Part shown: one piece after another, positions 33,813 to 44,005 of the stretch | Layout of the letters: every line of letters starts with the position of its first letter | Position numbering within the stretch: position 1 is the stretch's first letter | Origin: Afipia sp. 64-13 | GTDB taxonomy: Bacteria; Pseudomonadota; Alphaproteobacteria; Rhizobiales; Xanthobacteraceae | Length of the DNA: 64,000 nucleotides | NCBI GenBank assembly: GCA_001897755.1 | Contig: MKUJ01000010.1 | Coordinates: forward strand, 75,308-139,307 | Direction of reading: 5' to 3' | The notes under the pieces: model-generated | What the model was told of the DNA's origin: nothing | Seen by the model: only the letters and a program-made list of their open reading frames with translations | The model's database searches: none | Position numbers and translations under genes: made by a program

Positions 33813-36800
33813 ATGATCGGTCTGGTTCGCGCCGCCATCCTCTGTGTGGCGCTGGCGTATGGCCTCGTGGCCGCCCATGCCGCCGACAAGGCCTTCACAC
33901 GAGAGGAACTGGCCGATGCCGCGATCCGGCTCGAGGCGCAGATCAAGACCGAGACCGGCCCGGTCGGCAAATCGGTGGCGACGCTGAAGACCGACGCCGA
34001 CGCGGCCTTCAGGAAGAACGATTTCCGCAGCGGTCTCGTGCTGCTCGGCCAGATCGCCACCATCGCGCCGGACGACAGCGGCAACTGGCTGCGTCTGGCC
34101 CGCACCATCTTCCAGATCAAGCCGGCGGATTCCCGCGAAAAGACCTTCCTGCAGGAGCGCGCCACCACGGCCGCCTACATCGCCTATCAGCGGGCCAAAG
34201 GCGCGGAGGAGGCCGATGCGCTGGCCGTGCTGGGGCAGGCTTTCGCCAATCGCTCGCTGTGGCGTCCGGCTCTCGACACGCTGCGGCTGTCGCTCGACCA
34301 GCGCGAGGTGGCGCAGGTGCGCGAGCAATACGAGAAGCTGCGCGACCAGCACGGCTTCCGCCTGCTGGATTATTCGATCGATTCGGATTCGGCCTCGCCC
34401 CGCGCCTGTCTCGTGTTCTCCGAGGAGCTCGCCAAGCGCGCCGATTTCACGCCGTTTCTCGCGCTCGAAGGCACCGACAGGCCGGCGCTGACCTCCGAGG
34501 ACAAGCAGCTTTGCGTCGAGGGGCTCAAGCATGGCGAGCGCTACGCCATCAACCTGCGCGCGGGTCTGCCGTCCACCGTGAAGGAGAGCCTGCCGAAATC
34601 GGCCGAGTTCAACATCTATGTCCGCGACCGCAAGCCATTCGTGCGTTTCACCGGCCGCGCCTATGTGCTGCCGCGCACCGGCCAGCGCGGCATTCCGCTG
34701 GTCAGCGTCAACACCCCGGCAGTGACGGTGAAGATTTTCCGGATCGGCGACCGCAACCTGATCAACACCGTGATCGACGGCAATTTCCAGCGCAGCCTGT
34801 CGAGCTATGAACTGACCGAACTGGGCAACGAGAAGGGCGTCAGGGTCTGGTCCGGCGAGGTCGCGACCGAGCAGACGCTGAACGCCGATGTCACCACGGC
34901 GTTTCCGGTCGATCAGGCGGTCGGCGACCTGCAACCCGGCGTCTACGTGATGACGGCGGCGGCGCAGGGACCGGGCTCCGGCGGCGGCGATGACGAGGAC
35001 TCCTCCGGCTCGCTGGCGACGCAGTGGTTCATCGTCTCCGATCTCGGCCTCACGGCGTTCTCCGGCAATGACGGCGTCCACGTCTTCGTCAATTCGCTGG
35101 CGAGCACCGCGCCGACCGCCGGCGCGGAGGTGCGCCTTGTCGCGCGCAACAACGAAATCCTCGCCACGAAGAAGACCGACAGCGCCGGCCATGTGCTGTT
35201 CGAGGCCGGTCTTGCGCGCGGCGCGGGCGGCCTTGCCCCGGCGCTGTTGTCGGTGTCGGGCGAGAAGGGCGACTACGCCTTCCTCAACCTGAAATCGGAA
35301 GCCTTCGACCTGACCGATCGCGGCGTGTCGGGCCGCGCGGTGCCGGCCGGTCCCGATGCCTTCGTCTATGCCGAGCGCGGCGTCTACCGCTCCGGCGAGA
35401 CCGTGTATCTGACGGCGCTGCTGCGCGACGGGCAAGGCAACGCCGTGACCGGCGGCCCGCTGACGCTGGTGGTGGAGCGGCCGGACGGCGTCGAATTCCG
35501 CCGCGCGGTGCTGCAGGACCAGGGCGCGGGCGGCCGCAGTCTGACCCTGCCGCTGAATTCGGCGGTGCCGACCGGCACCTGGCGGGTCCGCGCATTCACC
35601 GATCCGAAGGGCGCGGCGGTTGGCGAAACCACCTTCATGGTTGAGGATTACGTCCCGGATCGGATCGAATTCGATATAAAAACCAATGCGAAACAGCTTT
35701 CTACCGAAGTTCCTGCAGAACTTGAAGTGAGCGGCCGTTTCCTCTACGGCGCGCCGGCCTCGAACCTGACCATCGAGGGCGATCTCCTCATCACCAAGGC
35801 GGCTGGCCGGCCCGGCTATAAGGGCTATCAGTTCGGCGTGCCGGACGAGGAAAGCGCCAGCAACGAGCGCAAGCCGCTGGAGGACGTTCCCGACGCCGAC
35901 GAGAACGGCAGGGCGACGGTGAAGGTCGGCCTCGACAAGCCGCCGTCCTCGACCCAGCCGCAGGAAGCGCAGATCTACATCCGCATGGTGGAGACCGGCG
36001 GCCGCGCGGTCGAGCGCAAGCTGACGCTGCCGATCGCGCCGAAGGACGCGATGATCGGCGTGAAGCCGCTGTTCGCCGACAAGAACGTCGCCGAGGGCGA
36101 TCCCGCCGCGTTCGATGTCGCCTTTGTCGCGCCGGACGGCACCTCGCTGCCGCGCAGCGGATTGCGCTACGAACTGCTCAAGCTTGAATCGCGTTATCAA
36201 TGGTACCGGCAGGGCTCCTATTGGCAGTACGAGCCGGTGAAATCGACCAGGCGCGTCGCCGATGGCGACATTGCCATCGCCGCCGACAGACCGGCGCGGA
36301 TTCAAGTCGCGCCGCAGCCCGGCCGCTACCGGCTCGACGTGAAATCGGCCGAGGCCAACGGTCCGATTACTTCAGTGCAGTTCGATGTCGGCTGGTACTC
36401 GGACGGCAGCGCCGACACGCCGGACCTGCTGGAGACCTCGATCGACAAGCCGGAATATCAGTCCGGCGACACCATGGTGGTGTCGGTCAACGCCCGCACC
36501 GCCGGCAAGCTGACCGTCAACGTGGTCGGCGACCGCCTGCTCACCACGCAATCGGTGGACGTCAAGCAGGGTGCGAACAAGGTCAACATCGCCATCGGCA
36601 AGGATTGGGGCACCGGGGCCTATGTGGTGGCGACGCTGCGCCGGCCGCTCGATGTCGCCGCCCAGCGCATGCCGGGCCGCGCCATCGGGCTGAAATGGTT
36701 CGGTATCGACAAGGCGGCGCGCACGCTCAAGGTCAGCCTTTCGCCGCCCGCTTTGGTGCGGCCGAGCACCAGACTGGTGCTGCCGGTGAAGATCGAGGGC

Positions 36801-39038
36801 GCCAGCCGCGGCGAGGACGTCAAGATCGTGGTGGCGGCGGTCGATGTCGGCATTCTCAACCTCACCAACTACAAGCCTCCGGCGCCGGACGACTATTATC
36901 TCGGCCAGCGCCGTCTCACGACCGAGATCCGCGATCTCTACGGCCAGTTGATCGACGGCATGCAGGGCACCCGCGGGCAGATCCGTACCGGCGGCGACAG
37001 CGGCAGCCAGGAATTGCAGGGCAGTCCGCCGACGCAGAAGCCGCTCGCGCTGTATTCCGGCATCGTCACGGTCGGCCCTGACGGCACCGCGCAGGTCGAG
37101 TTCGAGATTCCCGAATTCGCCGGTACCGCGCGCGTTATGGCGGTGGCGTGGACCGCGACCAAGGTCGGCCGCGCCGACACCGATGTCACGGTGCGCGATC
37201 CGGTGGTGCTCACCGCGACGCTGCCGCGTTTCCTGCTGAATGGCGACCGCGGCACCGTCAATCTCGATCTCGACAATGTCGAGGGCGAGGCGGGCGACTA
37301 TGTCATCACGGTGAAGCCGTCCGGTCCGGTGAAGATCACCGGCAATCCGTCGACGACCATGAAACTTGCCGCCAAACAGCGCAGTTCGACCGGCCTCGCC
37401 ATCGATGCGGCGGGCGCCGGCACGGGCCAGCTCGACATCGCCATCAAGGGGCCGAACGGGCTGATGCTGGCGCGGCACTACGATCTCAACGTCAAGCCGG
37501 CGACGCAGATTCTGGCGCGCCGCTCGGTGCGGACGCTGGCGAAGGGCGAGAGCCTGACGCTGACCTCCGACGTGTTCTCCGATCTGGTGCCGGGCACCGG
37601 CGGGGTGCAGATGTCGGTCAGCCTCTCGACCGCGCTCGATGCCGCGACCATCCTCAAGGCGCTCGACCGTTATCCGTTCAGCTGCACCGAACAGATCACC
37701 AGCCGTGCGATGCCGCTGCTCTATGTCAACGATCTCGCGGCCGAGGCGCATCTGGCAATGGACACCGCCGTCGATCAGCGCATCAAGGACGCCATCGACC
37801 GCGTGCTGGCGCGGCAGGGCTCGAACGGCTCGTTCGGCCTGTGGTCGTCCGGCGGCGACGACGCCTGGCTCGATGCCTATGTGACCGACTTCCTCAGCCG
37901 GGCGCGGGAGAAGGGCTTTGCGGTGCCGGACGTGCTGTTCCGCACCGCGCTCGACCGCATCCGCAATTCGGTGGTGAACGCCGCCGAGCCGGAGAAGGAC
38001 GGCGGCCGCGATCTTGCCTACGGTCTCTACGTGCTGGCGAAGAACGGCGCGGCGCCGATCGGCGATCTGCGTTATCTCGCTGACACCAAGCTGGGTAACA
38101 TCGCAACGCCGATCGCCAAGGCGCAGCTTGCGGCGGCGCTGGCGCTGGTCGGCGACCGCGCGCGGGCGGAGCGGGTCTATGCGGCGGCGCTGGACAGCAC
38201 CTCGCCGAAGCCTGCGCTCGAGTTCGGCCGCTCCGACTATGGTTCGGCGCTGCGCGATGCGGCAGCTCTGGTCTCGCTCGCGAGCGAAGGCAACGCGCCG
38301 AAGGCGACGCTGACGCAGGCGGTCGAGCGGGTCGAAGCGGCGCGCGGGCTGTCCGCCTACACCTCGACGCAGGAGAATGCCTGGCTGGTGCTGGCGGCGC
38401 GGGCACTGGCGAAGGAGGCCAATACGGTTGCGCTCACCGTTAATGACGAGCCGGTCAAGACCGCGCTCTATCGCAGTTATAAGGCGGCCGATTTTGCGGC
38501 CAAGCCGGTGACCATCGTCAACACCAACGATACGCCGGCGCGCGCGGTGATTTCCGTCACCGGCGCGCCGTTGGTGCCGGAGCCTGCCGCCTCCAACGGC
38601 TTCAAGATCGAGCGCAGCTATTACACGCTGGGCGGCGATCCCGCCGATCCGGCCAAGGCCAAGCAGAACGAGCGCTTCGCCGTGGTGCTGAAAGTCACCG
38701 AACCCAAGCCGGAATTCGGCCATGTCATGGTGGTCGATTATCTGCCGGCGGGGTTCGAGATCGACAATCCGCGTCTGGTGTCCTCCGGCGACAGCGGCGC
38801 ACTCGACTGGATCGCAGATGGCGTCGAGCCGGAGAGCAGCGAATTCCGCGACGACCGTTTCAACGCTGCGATCAAGCGCGGCGGAAGCGACAAGCCGGTG
38901 TTCACCGTGGCGTATATCGTCCGCGCGGTGTCGCCGGGCAAATACGTGCTGCCGCAGGCTTATGTCGAGGACATGTACAACCCCTCGCGCTACGGCCGCA
39001 CCGGCACGGGCAACATCGAGGTCAGGCCGGCGAAATGA
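33813..39038 (+). CDS. bacterial alpha-2-macroglobulin
   Basis: 1741-aa periplasmic protease trap of the alpha-2-macroglobulin family (YfhM/ECAM type), thought to protect the cell envelope from host or competitor proteases. Signal peptide MIGLVRAAILCVALAYGL then VAAHA; there is no lipobox Cys, unlike E. coli YfhM. MG-type beta domains fill the first 1150 residues, including SIDKPEYQSGDTMVVSVNA. The thioester motif SCTEQ has Cys1291, matching CxEQ, so covalent trapping is possible. The helical TED and receptor-like domain follow. An ACAGGAG site supports the ATG at 33813. It overlaps pbpC by ATGA, the classic A2M-PBP1C pairing: defence plus wall repair. Confidence 0.95.
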   Translation: MIGLVRAAILCVALAYGLVAAHAADKAFTREELADAAIRLEAQIKTETGPVGKSVATLKTDADAAFRKNDFRSGLVLLGQIATIAPDDSGNWLRLARTIFQIKPADSREKTFLQERATTAAYIAYQRAKGAEEADALAVLGQAFANRSLWRPALDTLRLSLDQREVAQVREQYEKLRDQHGFRLLDYSIDSDSASPRACLVFSEELAKRADFTPFLALEGTDRPALTSEDKQLCVEGLKHGERYAINLRAGLPSTVKESLPKSAEFNIYVRDRKPFVRFTGRAYVLPRTGQRGIPLVSVNTPAVTVKIFRIGDRNLINTVIDGNFQRSLSSYELTELGNEKGVRVWSGEVATEQTLNADVTTAFPVDQAVGDLQPGVYVMTAAAQGPGSGGGDDEDSSGSLATQWFIVSDLGLTAFSGNDGVHVFVNSLASTAPTAGAEVRLVARNNEILATKKTDSAGHVLFEAGLARGAGGLAPALLSVSGEKGDYAFLNLKSEAFDLTDRGVSGRAVPAGPDAFVYAERGVYRSGETVYLTALLRDGQGNAVTGGPLTLVVERPDGVEFRRAVLQDQGAGGRSLTLPLNSAVPTGTWRVRAFTDPKGAAVGETTFMVEDYVPDRIEFDIKTNAKQLSTEVPAELEVSGRFLYGAPASNLTIEGDLLITKAAGRPGYKGYQFGVPDEESASNERKPLEDVPDADENGRATVKVGLDKPPSSTQPQEAQIYIRMVETGGRAVERKLTLPIAPKDAMIGVKPLFADKNVAEGDPAAFDVAFVAPDGTSLPRSGLRYELLKLESRYQWYRQGSYWQYEPVKSTRRVADGDIAIAADRPARIQVAPQPGRYRLDVKSAEANGPITSVQFDVGWYSDGSADTPDLLETSIDKPEYQSGDTMVVSVNARTAGKLTVNVVGDRLLTTQSVDVKQGANKVNIAIGKDWGTGAYVVATLRRPLDVAAQRMPGRAIGLKWFGIDKAARTLKVSLSPPALVRPSTRLVLPVKIEGASRGEDVKIVVAAVDVGILNLTNYKPPAPDDYYLGQRRLTTEIRDLYGQLIDGMQGTRGQIRTGGDSGSQELQGSPPTQKPLALYSGIVTVGPDGTAQVEFEIPEFAGTARVMAVAWTATKVGRADTDVTVRDPVVLTATLPRFLLNGDRGTVNLDLDNVEGEAGDYVITVKPSGPVKITGNPSTTMKLAAKQRSSTGLAIDAAGAGTGQLDIAIKGPNGLMLARHYDLNVKPATQILARRSVRTLAKGESLTLTSDVFSDLVPGTGGVQMSVSLSTALDAATILKALDRYPFSCTEQITSRAMPLLYVNDLAAEAHLAMDTAVDQRIKDAIDRVLARQGSNGSFGLWSSGGDDAWLDAYVTDFLSRAREKGFAVPDVLFRTALDRIRNSVVNAAEPEKDGGRDLAYGLYVLAKNGAAPIGDLRYLADTKLGNIATPIAKAQLAAALALVGDRARAERVYAAALDSTSPKPALEFGRSDYGSALRDAAALVSLASEGNAPKATLTQAVERVEAARGLSAYTSTQENAWLVLAARALAKEANTVALTVNDEPVKTALYRSYKAADFAAKPVTIVNTNDTPARAVISVTGAPLVPEPAASNGFKIERSYYTLGGDPADPAKAKQNERFAVVLKVTEPKPEFGHVMVVDYLPAGFEIDNPRLVSSGDSGALDWIADGVEPESSEFRDDRFNAAIKRGGSDKPVFTVAYIVRAVSPGKYVLPQAYVEDMYNPSRYGRTGTGNIEVRPAK

Positions 39039-41305
39039 GCGAGCCGTCTGCCGATAAACTCGTATCGTCCGTCGTCCCGGCGAAAGCCGGGACCCATAAC
39101 CCCTGTCAGTCCTTGTCGGAGCAAGATGGTCCGGCGCCATGTCCAACTGACGGGCCGGTGGTGATGGATCCCGGCTTTCGCCGGGATGACGTTGACGGTC
39201 ATGACGGAGAGAAAAGCGGGCATCGTCGACTGCGCAGGCTTGCGATTGCGACGGCCGCCGTCGTCGCCATCTGCGTTACCGTCGCCGCGATCTGGATCGC
39301 CTCGCTGCCGCCGCTGCCGCTCGATCAGGCGCGGCAGGTCTCCACCACAATGGTGGACCGGAGCGGCAAGTTGCTGCGCGCCTATGCGATGGCGGACGGG
39401 CGCTGGCGTCTGCCGGTGCATGCGCAGAGCGATGTCGATCCGGGCTATCTGAACCTGCTGCTTGGCTTCGAGGATCAACGCTTCCGCGAGCATGGCGGCG
39501 TCGATCCGCTGGCTCTCGGCCGCGCTGCGCTGCAGCTCGCGACCCACGGCCACATCGTCTCCGGCGGCTCGACCATCACCATGCAGCTCGCGCGGCTGAT
39601 CGAGCCGCGCCGCGAGCGCTCGGTCTACGCCAAGCTGCGCCAGATCGTGCGCGCGATTGAGATCGAACGCAGGCTGAGCAAGGACGAGATCCTCGACCTT
39701 TATCTGACGCTGGCGCCGTTCGGCGGCAATCTCGAAGGCATCCGCGCCGCCTCGCTGGCTTATTTCGGCAAGGAGCCGAAGCGGCTGTCGCTCGCCGAAT
39801 CCGCGCTGCTGGTGGCGCTGCCGCAATCGCCGGAGAAGCGGCGGCTCGATCGCTATCCGGACGCGGCGCGGATCGCGCGCGACCGCGTGCTGGAACGCAT
39901 GGTGGAGGAGGGCCGCGTCTCGCGCGAGGATGCCGATCATGCGCGCGCCGAGCCCGTGCCGCGCCTGCGCAAGCCGATGCCGCTGCTCGCGCCGCACGCG
40001 ACCGATCAGGCAGCCTCGCTGATCAAGGACCTGCCGCTGATCAGGCTGACGCTGGACTCCGTGATCCAGCGCAATCTGGAGATGCTGGCGCGCGACCGGG
40101 CCGCGGCGATGGGGCCGGATATCTCGATCGGCATTCTCGCGGTCGATCATCACACCGGCGACGTTATCGCCCATGTCGGCTCGCCGGATTATTTCAGCGA
40201 GCGCCGCGCCGGGCAGGTCGACATGACGCGCGCGGTGCGCTCGCCCGGCTCGACGCTGAAGCCGTTCATCTACGGTCTCGCCTTCGAGGACGGCTTCGTG
40301 CATCCCGACAGCCTGATCGACGACCGTCCGGTGCGCTACGGCAATTACGCGCCGGAAAATTTCGACATGACGTTCCAGGGCACCGTGCCGGTGCGCAAGG
40401 CGCTGCAACTCTCGCTCAACGTGCCGGCCATCGCGCTGCTCGACCGTGTCGGCGCGAGCCGGCTGTCGTCGCGGATCAGGCAGGCCGGCGGCCATCTGGT
40501 GCTGCCGAAGGACGAGGTGCCGGGTCTGGCGATGGGACTTGGCGGCGTCGGCATCACGCTGTCGGACCTCGTGCGACTCTATGGGGGACTGGCGCGACTC
40601 GGCAGCACCGTCCCGTTACGGGAAATCGTCCGGTCGGACGGCGCGATCGAGGTCGACACTCGTCGGCTGATGGATCAGGCCGCGGCCTGGCAGGTCGGCA
40701 ACGTGCTGATCGGCACGCCGCCGCCGGAGAACGCGGTGCGGGGCCGCATCGCGTTCAAGACCGGCACCAGCTACGGCTATCGCGATGCATGGTCGGTCGG
40801 TTTCGACGGCCGCTATACCATCGGCGTCTGGGTCGGGCGGCCGGACGGCGCGCCGGTGCCGGGCCTGCTGGGGCGGACCGCGGCGGCGCCGATCCTGTTC
40901 GACGCCTTCGCCCGCACCGGCAAACTGCCGGCTCTGCTGCCGAAAGCGCCCAGGGGCGTGCTGGTTTCGAGCAACGCCAGATTGCCGCTGCCGCTGCGGC
41001 GGTTCAGGCCGGCGGGCGACCTGCTGCGGCAGGACAACGGGCAGACCCCGCACATCCAGTTCCCGCTGAACGGCTCGCAGATCGACGCGACGGGGTCGGG
41101 GGAGGCCGAACCGACCCAGTTGCCGGTCAAGGTCGCGGGCGGGGTGCTGCCGCTGACCATGCTGGTGAACGGCCGCTCGGTCGGCACCATCGGCAGCCAA
41201 CGCCGGACCGCGATCGACCCGCCCGGTCCGGGATTTGTCCGGCTCACCGTGATGGACGCCACTGGCGCGGCGGACACAGTTGTCGTGAGAATTCAGACGC
41301 GGTGA
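39035..41305 (+). CDS. pbpC: penicillin-binding protein 1C
   Basis: 756-aa bifunctional peptidoglycan synthase, coupled to alpha-2-macroglobulin. After a cytoplasmic N-terminus and a membrane anchor (LAIATAAVVAICVTVAAIWI, about residues 69-88) the GT51 domain shows FEDQRFREHGG with Glu146 and GGSTITMQLAR. The transpeptidase domain has SPGSTLKP with Ser406 and Lys409, SLN, and KTGTS at 575. The C-terminal 90 residues form the PBP1C-specific BiPBP_C domain. Residues 13-52 are translated from a palindromic repeat inserted in frame (see repeat entry). An ATG inside the repeat (39164) is an alternative start, but the ATGA overlap with the upstream gene favours 39035. Confidence 0.93.
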   Translation: MSEPSADKLVSSVVPAKAGTHNPCQSLSEQDGPAPCPTDGPVVMDPGFRRDDVDGHDGEKSGHRRLRRLAIATAAVVAICVTVAAIWIASLPPLPLDQARQVSTTMVDRSGKLLRAYAMADGRWRLPVHAQSDVDPGYLNLLLGFEDQRFREHGGVDPLALGRAALQLATHGHIVSGGSTITMQLARLIEPRRERSVYAKLRQIVRAIEIERRLSKDEILDLYLTLAPFGGNLEGIRAASLAYFGKEPKRLSLAESALLVALPQSPEKRRLDRYPDAARIARDRVLERMVEEGRVSREDADHARAEPVPRLRKPMPLLAPHATDQAASLIKDLPLIRLTLDSVIQRNLEMLARDRAAAMGPDISIGILAVDHHTGDVIAHVGSPDYFSERRAGQVDMTRAVRSPGSTLKPFIYGLAFEDGFVHPDSLIDDRPVRYGNYAPENFDMTFQGTVPVRKALQLSLNVPAIALLDRVGASRLSSRIRQAGGHLVLPKDEVPGLAMGLGGVGITLSDLVRLYGGLARLGSTVPLREIVRSDGAIEVDTRRLMDQAAAWQVGNVLIGTPPPENAVRGRIAFKTGTSYGYRDAWSVGFDGRYTIGVWVGRPDGAPVPGLLGRTAAAPILFDAFARTGKLPALLPKAPRGVLVSSNARLPLPLRRFRPAGDLLRQDNGQTPHIQFPLNGSQIDATGSGEAEPTQLPVKVAGGVLPLTMLVNGRSVGTIGSQRRTAIDPPGPGFVRLTVMDATGAADTVVVRIQTR
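39071..39190. repeat. 120-bp palindromic element inserted in frame in pbpC
   Basis: The two ends, 39071-39100 and 39161-39190, are inverted repeats agreeing in 27 of 30 bases around a CCCGGCGAAAGCCGGGA-type core. The length is exactly 40 codons and both ends fall on codon boundaries, giving VVPAKAGTHN at the left and VMDPGFRRDD at the right. This peptide pair is a well-known translation of dispersed proteobacterial repeats. Confidence 0.85.
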
Positions 41306-41349
41306 CCTAAGCGGTTGTCCCTCCGTTGGTTTCATCGTATGCGGAACCG

Positions 41350-43098
41350 ATGGACGAGACCCTGCACCGACCGCGATTTGGCGCGCCGCGCGAGCCCGTA
41401 CCGAGCCGGAATCCCGGCCGCGGGCTGGTGCATGTGCTCAATTTCGCGATGGAAAGCGACCTGCGGGCGACGATCCTTCTGATCGTGTGCGGATTGCTGT
41501 TTTTCCTGCCGGGCTTTTTCAACATTCCGCCGATCGATCGTGACGAGGCGCGCTTCGCGCAGGCCACCAAGCAGATGGTGGAGAGCGGCGACTTCGTCGA
41601 CATCCGCTTCCAGAGCGAGGTCCGTTACAAGAAGCCGGTCGGCATCTACTGGCTGCAGGCGGCGGCGGTCGAGACCGCATCGAAGCTCGGGCTGCAACGC
41701 GCGCAGATTCGCATCTGGCTCTATCGCGTGCCCTCGCTGATTGGCGGCATCGGCGCGGTGCTGCTGACCTACTGGACCGCGCTTGCGTTCCTGTCCAGGC
41801 GCGGTGCGATCCTGGCCGCACTCATCATGTGTAGTTCGATTTTGCTCGGCGTCGAGGCGCGGCTCGCCAAGACCGACGCGATGCTGCTGCTCACCACCAC
41901 GGCGGTGATGGGCGCGATGGCGCGGGTCTATCTGTCGTGGCAGCGTGGCGAGGAGCCGGCGCACCGGTCGTGGCTGGTGCCGGCGATCTTCTGGACCGCG
42001 CTCGCGGGCGGCATGCTGCTCAAGGGGCCGCTGATCCTGATGTTCGTGGCGCTGACCATCGTCGCGCTCGCGATCATGGATCGCTCGGCGGCGTGGCTGT
42101 GGCGGCTGCGCCCGATCATCGGGGCGATCTGGGCGCTGGCGCTGGTGCTGCCGTGGTTCGTCGCGATCTTCCTGAAAGCGGGCGACAGCTTCTTCGCCGA
42201 CTCGCTCGGCGGCGACATGCTGAGCAAGGTCGCGAACGCACAGGAATCGCATGGCGCGCCGCCAGGACTTTATTTCGTGATCTTCTGGCTAACCTTCTGG
42301 CCGGGATCGGCGCTCGCCGGCATGGCTGCGCCCGCGATCTGGCGCGCCAAGCGCGAGCCGTCGGTACAGTTCCTGCTGGCGTGGCTGGTGCCGGCGTGGC
42401 TGATTTTCGAGATCGTCATCACCAAGCTGCCGCATTACGTGCTGCCGCTTTATCCCGCCATCGCCATCCTGATCACGGGCGTGCTGGAGCGCCGGATGCT
42501 GTCGCAGACGCCGTGGATCGTGCGCGGCGCGGCGTGGTGGTTCGTGCTGCCGGCGCTGCTGTCGGTCACCTCCATCATCACCGCCATGGCCGTGCTGCGT
42601 CAGCCGGCCTTCGCCGCATGGCCGTTCGCCGCGGCGGCGCTGATCTTCGGTCTGGTCGCATGGTGGATGTATGACGAGGACCGCGCCGAGCGCTCGCTGC
42701 TCAATGCGATCGCGGCGTCATGGGCGCTCGGCACCTGCGTCTGGGGCGTCGTGCTGCCGGCGATGAAACCGGTGTTTCCGAGCGTGGAGATCGCACGCGC
42801 GCTGCGCAGCGTCGAATGTGTCGGCCCGGTCGCGGCCGCCGCGGGTTTCCAGGAGCCCAGTCTGGTGTTCATGGTCGGCACCCAGACGCTGCTCACCAAT
42901 GGCTCCGGCGCGGCCGATTTTCTCAGTCAGGGAAGCTGCCGCTTCGCGCTGGTGGAATGGCGCGAGGAGAAGGCGTTCGCGCAGCGCGCCGAAACCATCG
43001 GCCTGCATTACGCGCCGGTGAAACGGATCGACGGCTATAACTACTCGCAGGGCCGTGCGATCTCGGTCGCCGTGTTCCGCTCGGACAGCATCGATTGA
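41350..43098 (+). CDS. ArnT/Rgt-type (GT83) lipid-linked glycosyltransferase
   Basis: 582-aa polytopic inner-membrane protein of the ArnT/PMT-like GT-C family, which moves a sugar from an undecaprenyl- or dodecaprenyl-phosphate carrier to lipid A in the periplasm. The signature FNIPPIDRDEARFAQATKQM with the DE catalytic pair sits in the first periplasmic loop, followed by RYKKPVGIYWLQA. About eleven membrane helices follow, and a soluble C-terminal end. In E. coli the sugar is aminoarabinose; in rhizobia relatives transfer galacturonate or mannose. With the three following genes it forms a lipid A modification set. ATG at 41350 is preceded by GCGGA. Confidence 0.88.
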   Translation: MDETLHRPRFGAPREPVPSRNPGRGLVHVLNFAMESDLRATILLIVCGLLFFLPGFFNIPPIDRDEARFAQATKQMVESGDFVDIRFQSEVRYKKPVGIYWLQAAAVETASKLGLQRAQIRIWLYRVPSLIGGIGAVLLTYWTALAFLSRRGAILAALIMCSSILLGVEARLAKTDAMLLLTTTAVMGAMARVYLSWQRGEEPAHRSWLVPAIFWTALAGGMLLKGPLILMFVALTIVALAIMDRSAAWLWRLRPIIGAIWALALVLPWFVAIFLKAGDSFFADSLGGDMLSKVANAQESHGAPPGLYFVIFWLTFWPGSALAGMAAPAIWRAKREPSVQFLLAWLVPAWLIFEIVITKLPHYVLPLYPAIAILITGVLERRMLSQTPWIVRGAAWWFVLPALLSVTSIITAMAVLRQPAFAAWPFAAAALIFGLVAWWMYDEDRAERSLLNAIAASWALGTCVWGVVLPAMKPVFPSVEIARALRSVECVGPVAAAAGFQEPSLVFMVGTQTLLTNGSGAADFLSQGSCRFALVEWREEKAFAQRAETIGLHYAPVKRIDGYNYSQGRAISVAVFRSDSID

Positions 43099-43940
43099 GC
43101 GCCGCGCCCTCCGATCCGTCCGCGCGAGGTTATGTCCGTAATCTCGGATCGCTGACATGGCATGGGCTTGCGCAGCTCGCCCGCGCGCCGACTCATTCGC
43201 GCCGAGAGCAGGCGAGACAGCGGCTGGCGCGGGGCTGGCTGGTGCTGGCGGCATGCTGCGCGCTCGCCATCGTCATCCTCATGACGACGTTCGATGTCCG
43301 CGCGATCAGCCTGATGCCGCCGCGCGGCACCGTCAGCCTGTGGCCGCTGCGCGCCTTCACCGATCTGGCCAAGGCCGCCTATGTGCTGCGGGCACTTGGC
43401 ATCGCGTTGCTGGCGATCCTGCTCGTCGCCGCAGCCTTGCACGGTACGCGGCGCGCGCTGGCGCTCGGCGTCGGTCTGCGCGTCGAGTTCCTGCTGCTTT
43501 GCGTGCTGCTGCCCATTTTGATCGGCGAGGTCGTCAAGGGCGTGGTGGGCCGCGGGCGGCCGTTCGTCGGCGGTGCGGCCAATGCGTTCAACTATTCGCA
43601 CTTCGCCTGGACCGAGGCTTATGCGAGCTTTCCGTCGGGCCATGCCATCGTGGCGTTCGCGCTGGCGATCGCGGTGCCTGCGGTATGGCCGCGCCTGCGG
43701 ATCGCGATGTGGATCTATGCCGTTCTGATCGCGATCAGCCGCGTGGTGCTGCTGGCCCATCATCCCAGCGACGTGGTGGCGGGTGCGCTGGTCGGCATCG
43801 TCGGCGCCATGCTGGTGCGCTACTGGTTCGCCGCGCGCCATCTCATTTTCGTGATCGGTTCCGACGGCGCGATCCGGCCCCGCGCCGGACCCTCGTTCCG
43901 CCGCCTGAAGGGGGTTGCCCAACGCCGCGCGGCCCCATAA
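43095..43940 (+). CDS. PAP2-family lipid phosphatase (LpxE/LpxF-like)
   Basis: 281-aa membrane phosphatase with six membrane segments. All three PAP2 motifs are intact: KGVVGRGRP (KX6RP), PSGH, and SRVVLLAHHPSD (SRX5HX3D), with the active histidine facing the periplasm. Members include lipid A phosphatases LpxE/LpxF and undecaprenyl-pyrophosphate phosphatases. The TTG start overlaps the stop of the GT83 gene, so translation is coupled. Next to a lipid-A-type glycosyltransferase, removal of a lipid A phosphate before glycosylation is the best guess. Confidence 0.88.
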   Translation: MSAAPSDPSARGYVRNLGSLTWHGLAQLARAPTHSRREQARQRLARGWLVLAACCALAIVILMTTFDVRAISLMPPRGTVSLWPLRAFTDLAKAAYVLRALGIALLAILLVAAALHGTRRALALGVGLRVEFLLLCVLLPILIGEVVKGVVGRGRPFVGGAANAFNYSHFAWTEAYASFPSGHAIVAFALAIAVPAVWPRLRIAMWIYAVLIAISRVVLLAHHPSDVVAGALVGIVGAMLVRYWFAARHLIFVIGSDGAIRPRAGPSFRRLKGVAQRRAAP

Positions 43941-44005
43941 GAAGCGGCGCAACCCCGCGCCAACGGCCCCCGCCGGCGGTCGCCGGGCCGAAGAATGATC
44001 GGACG

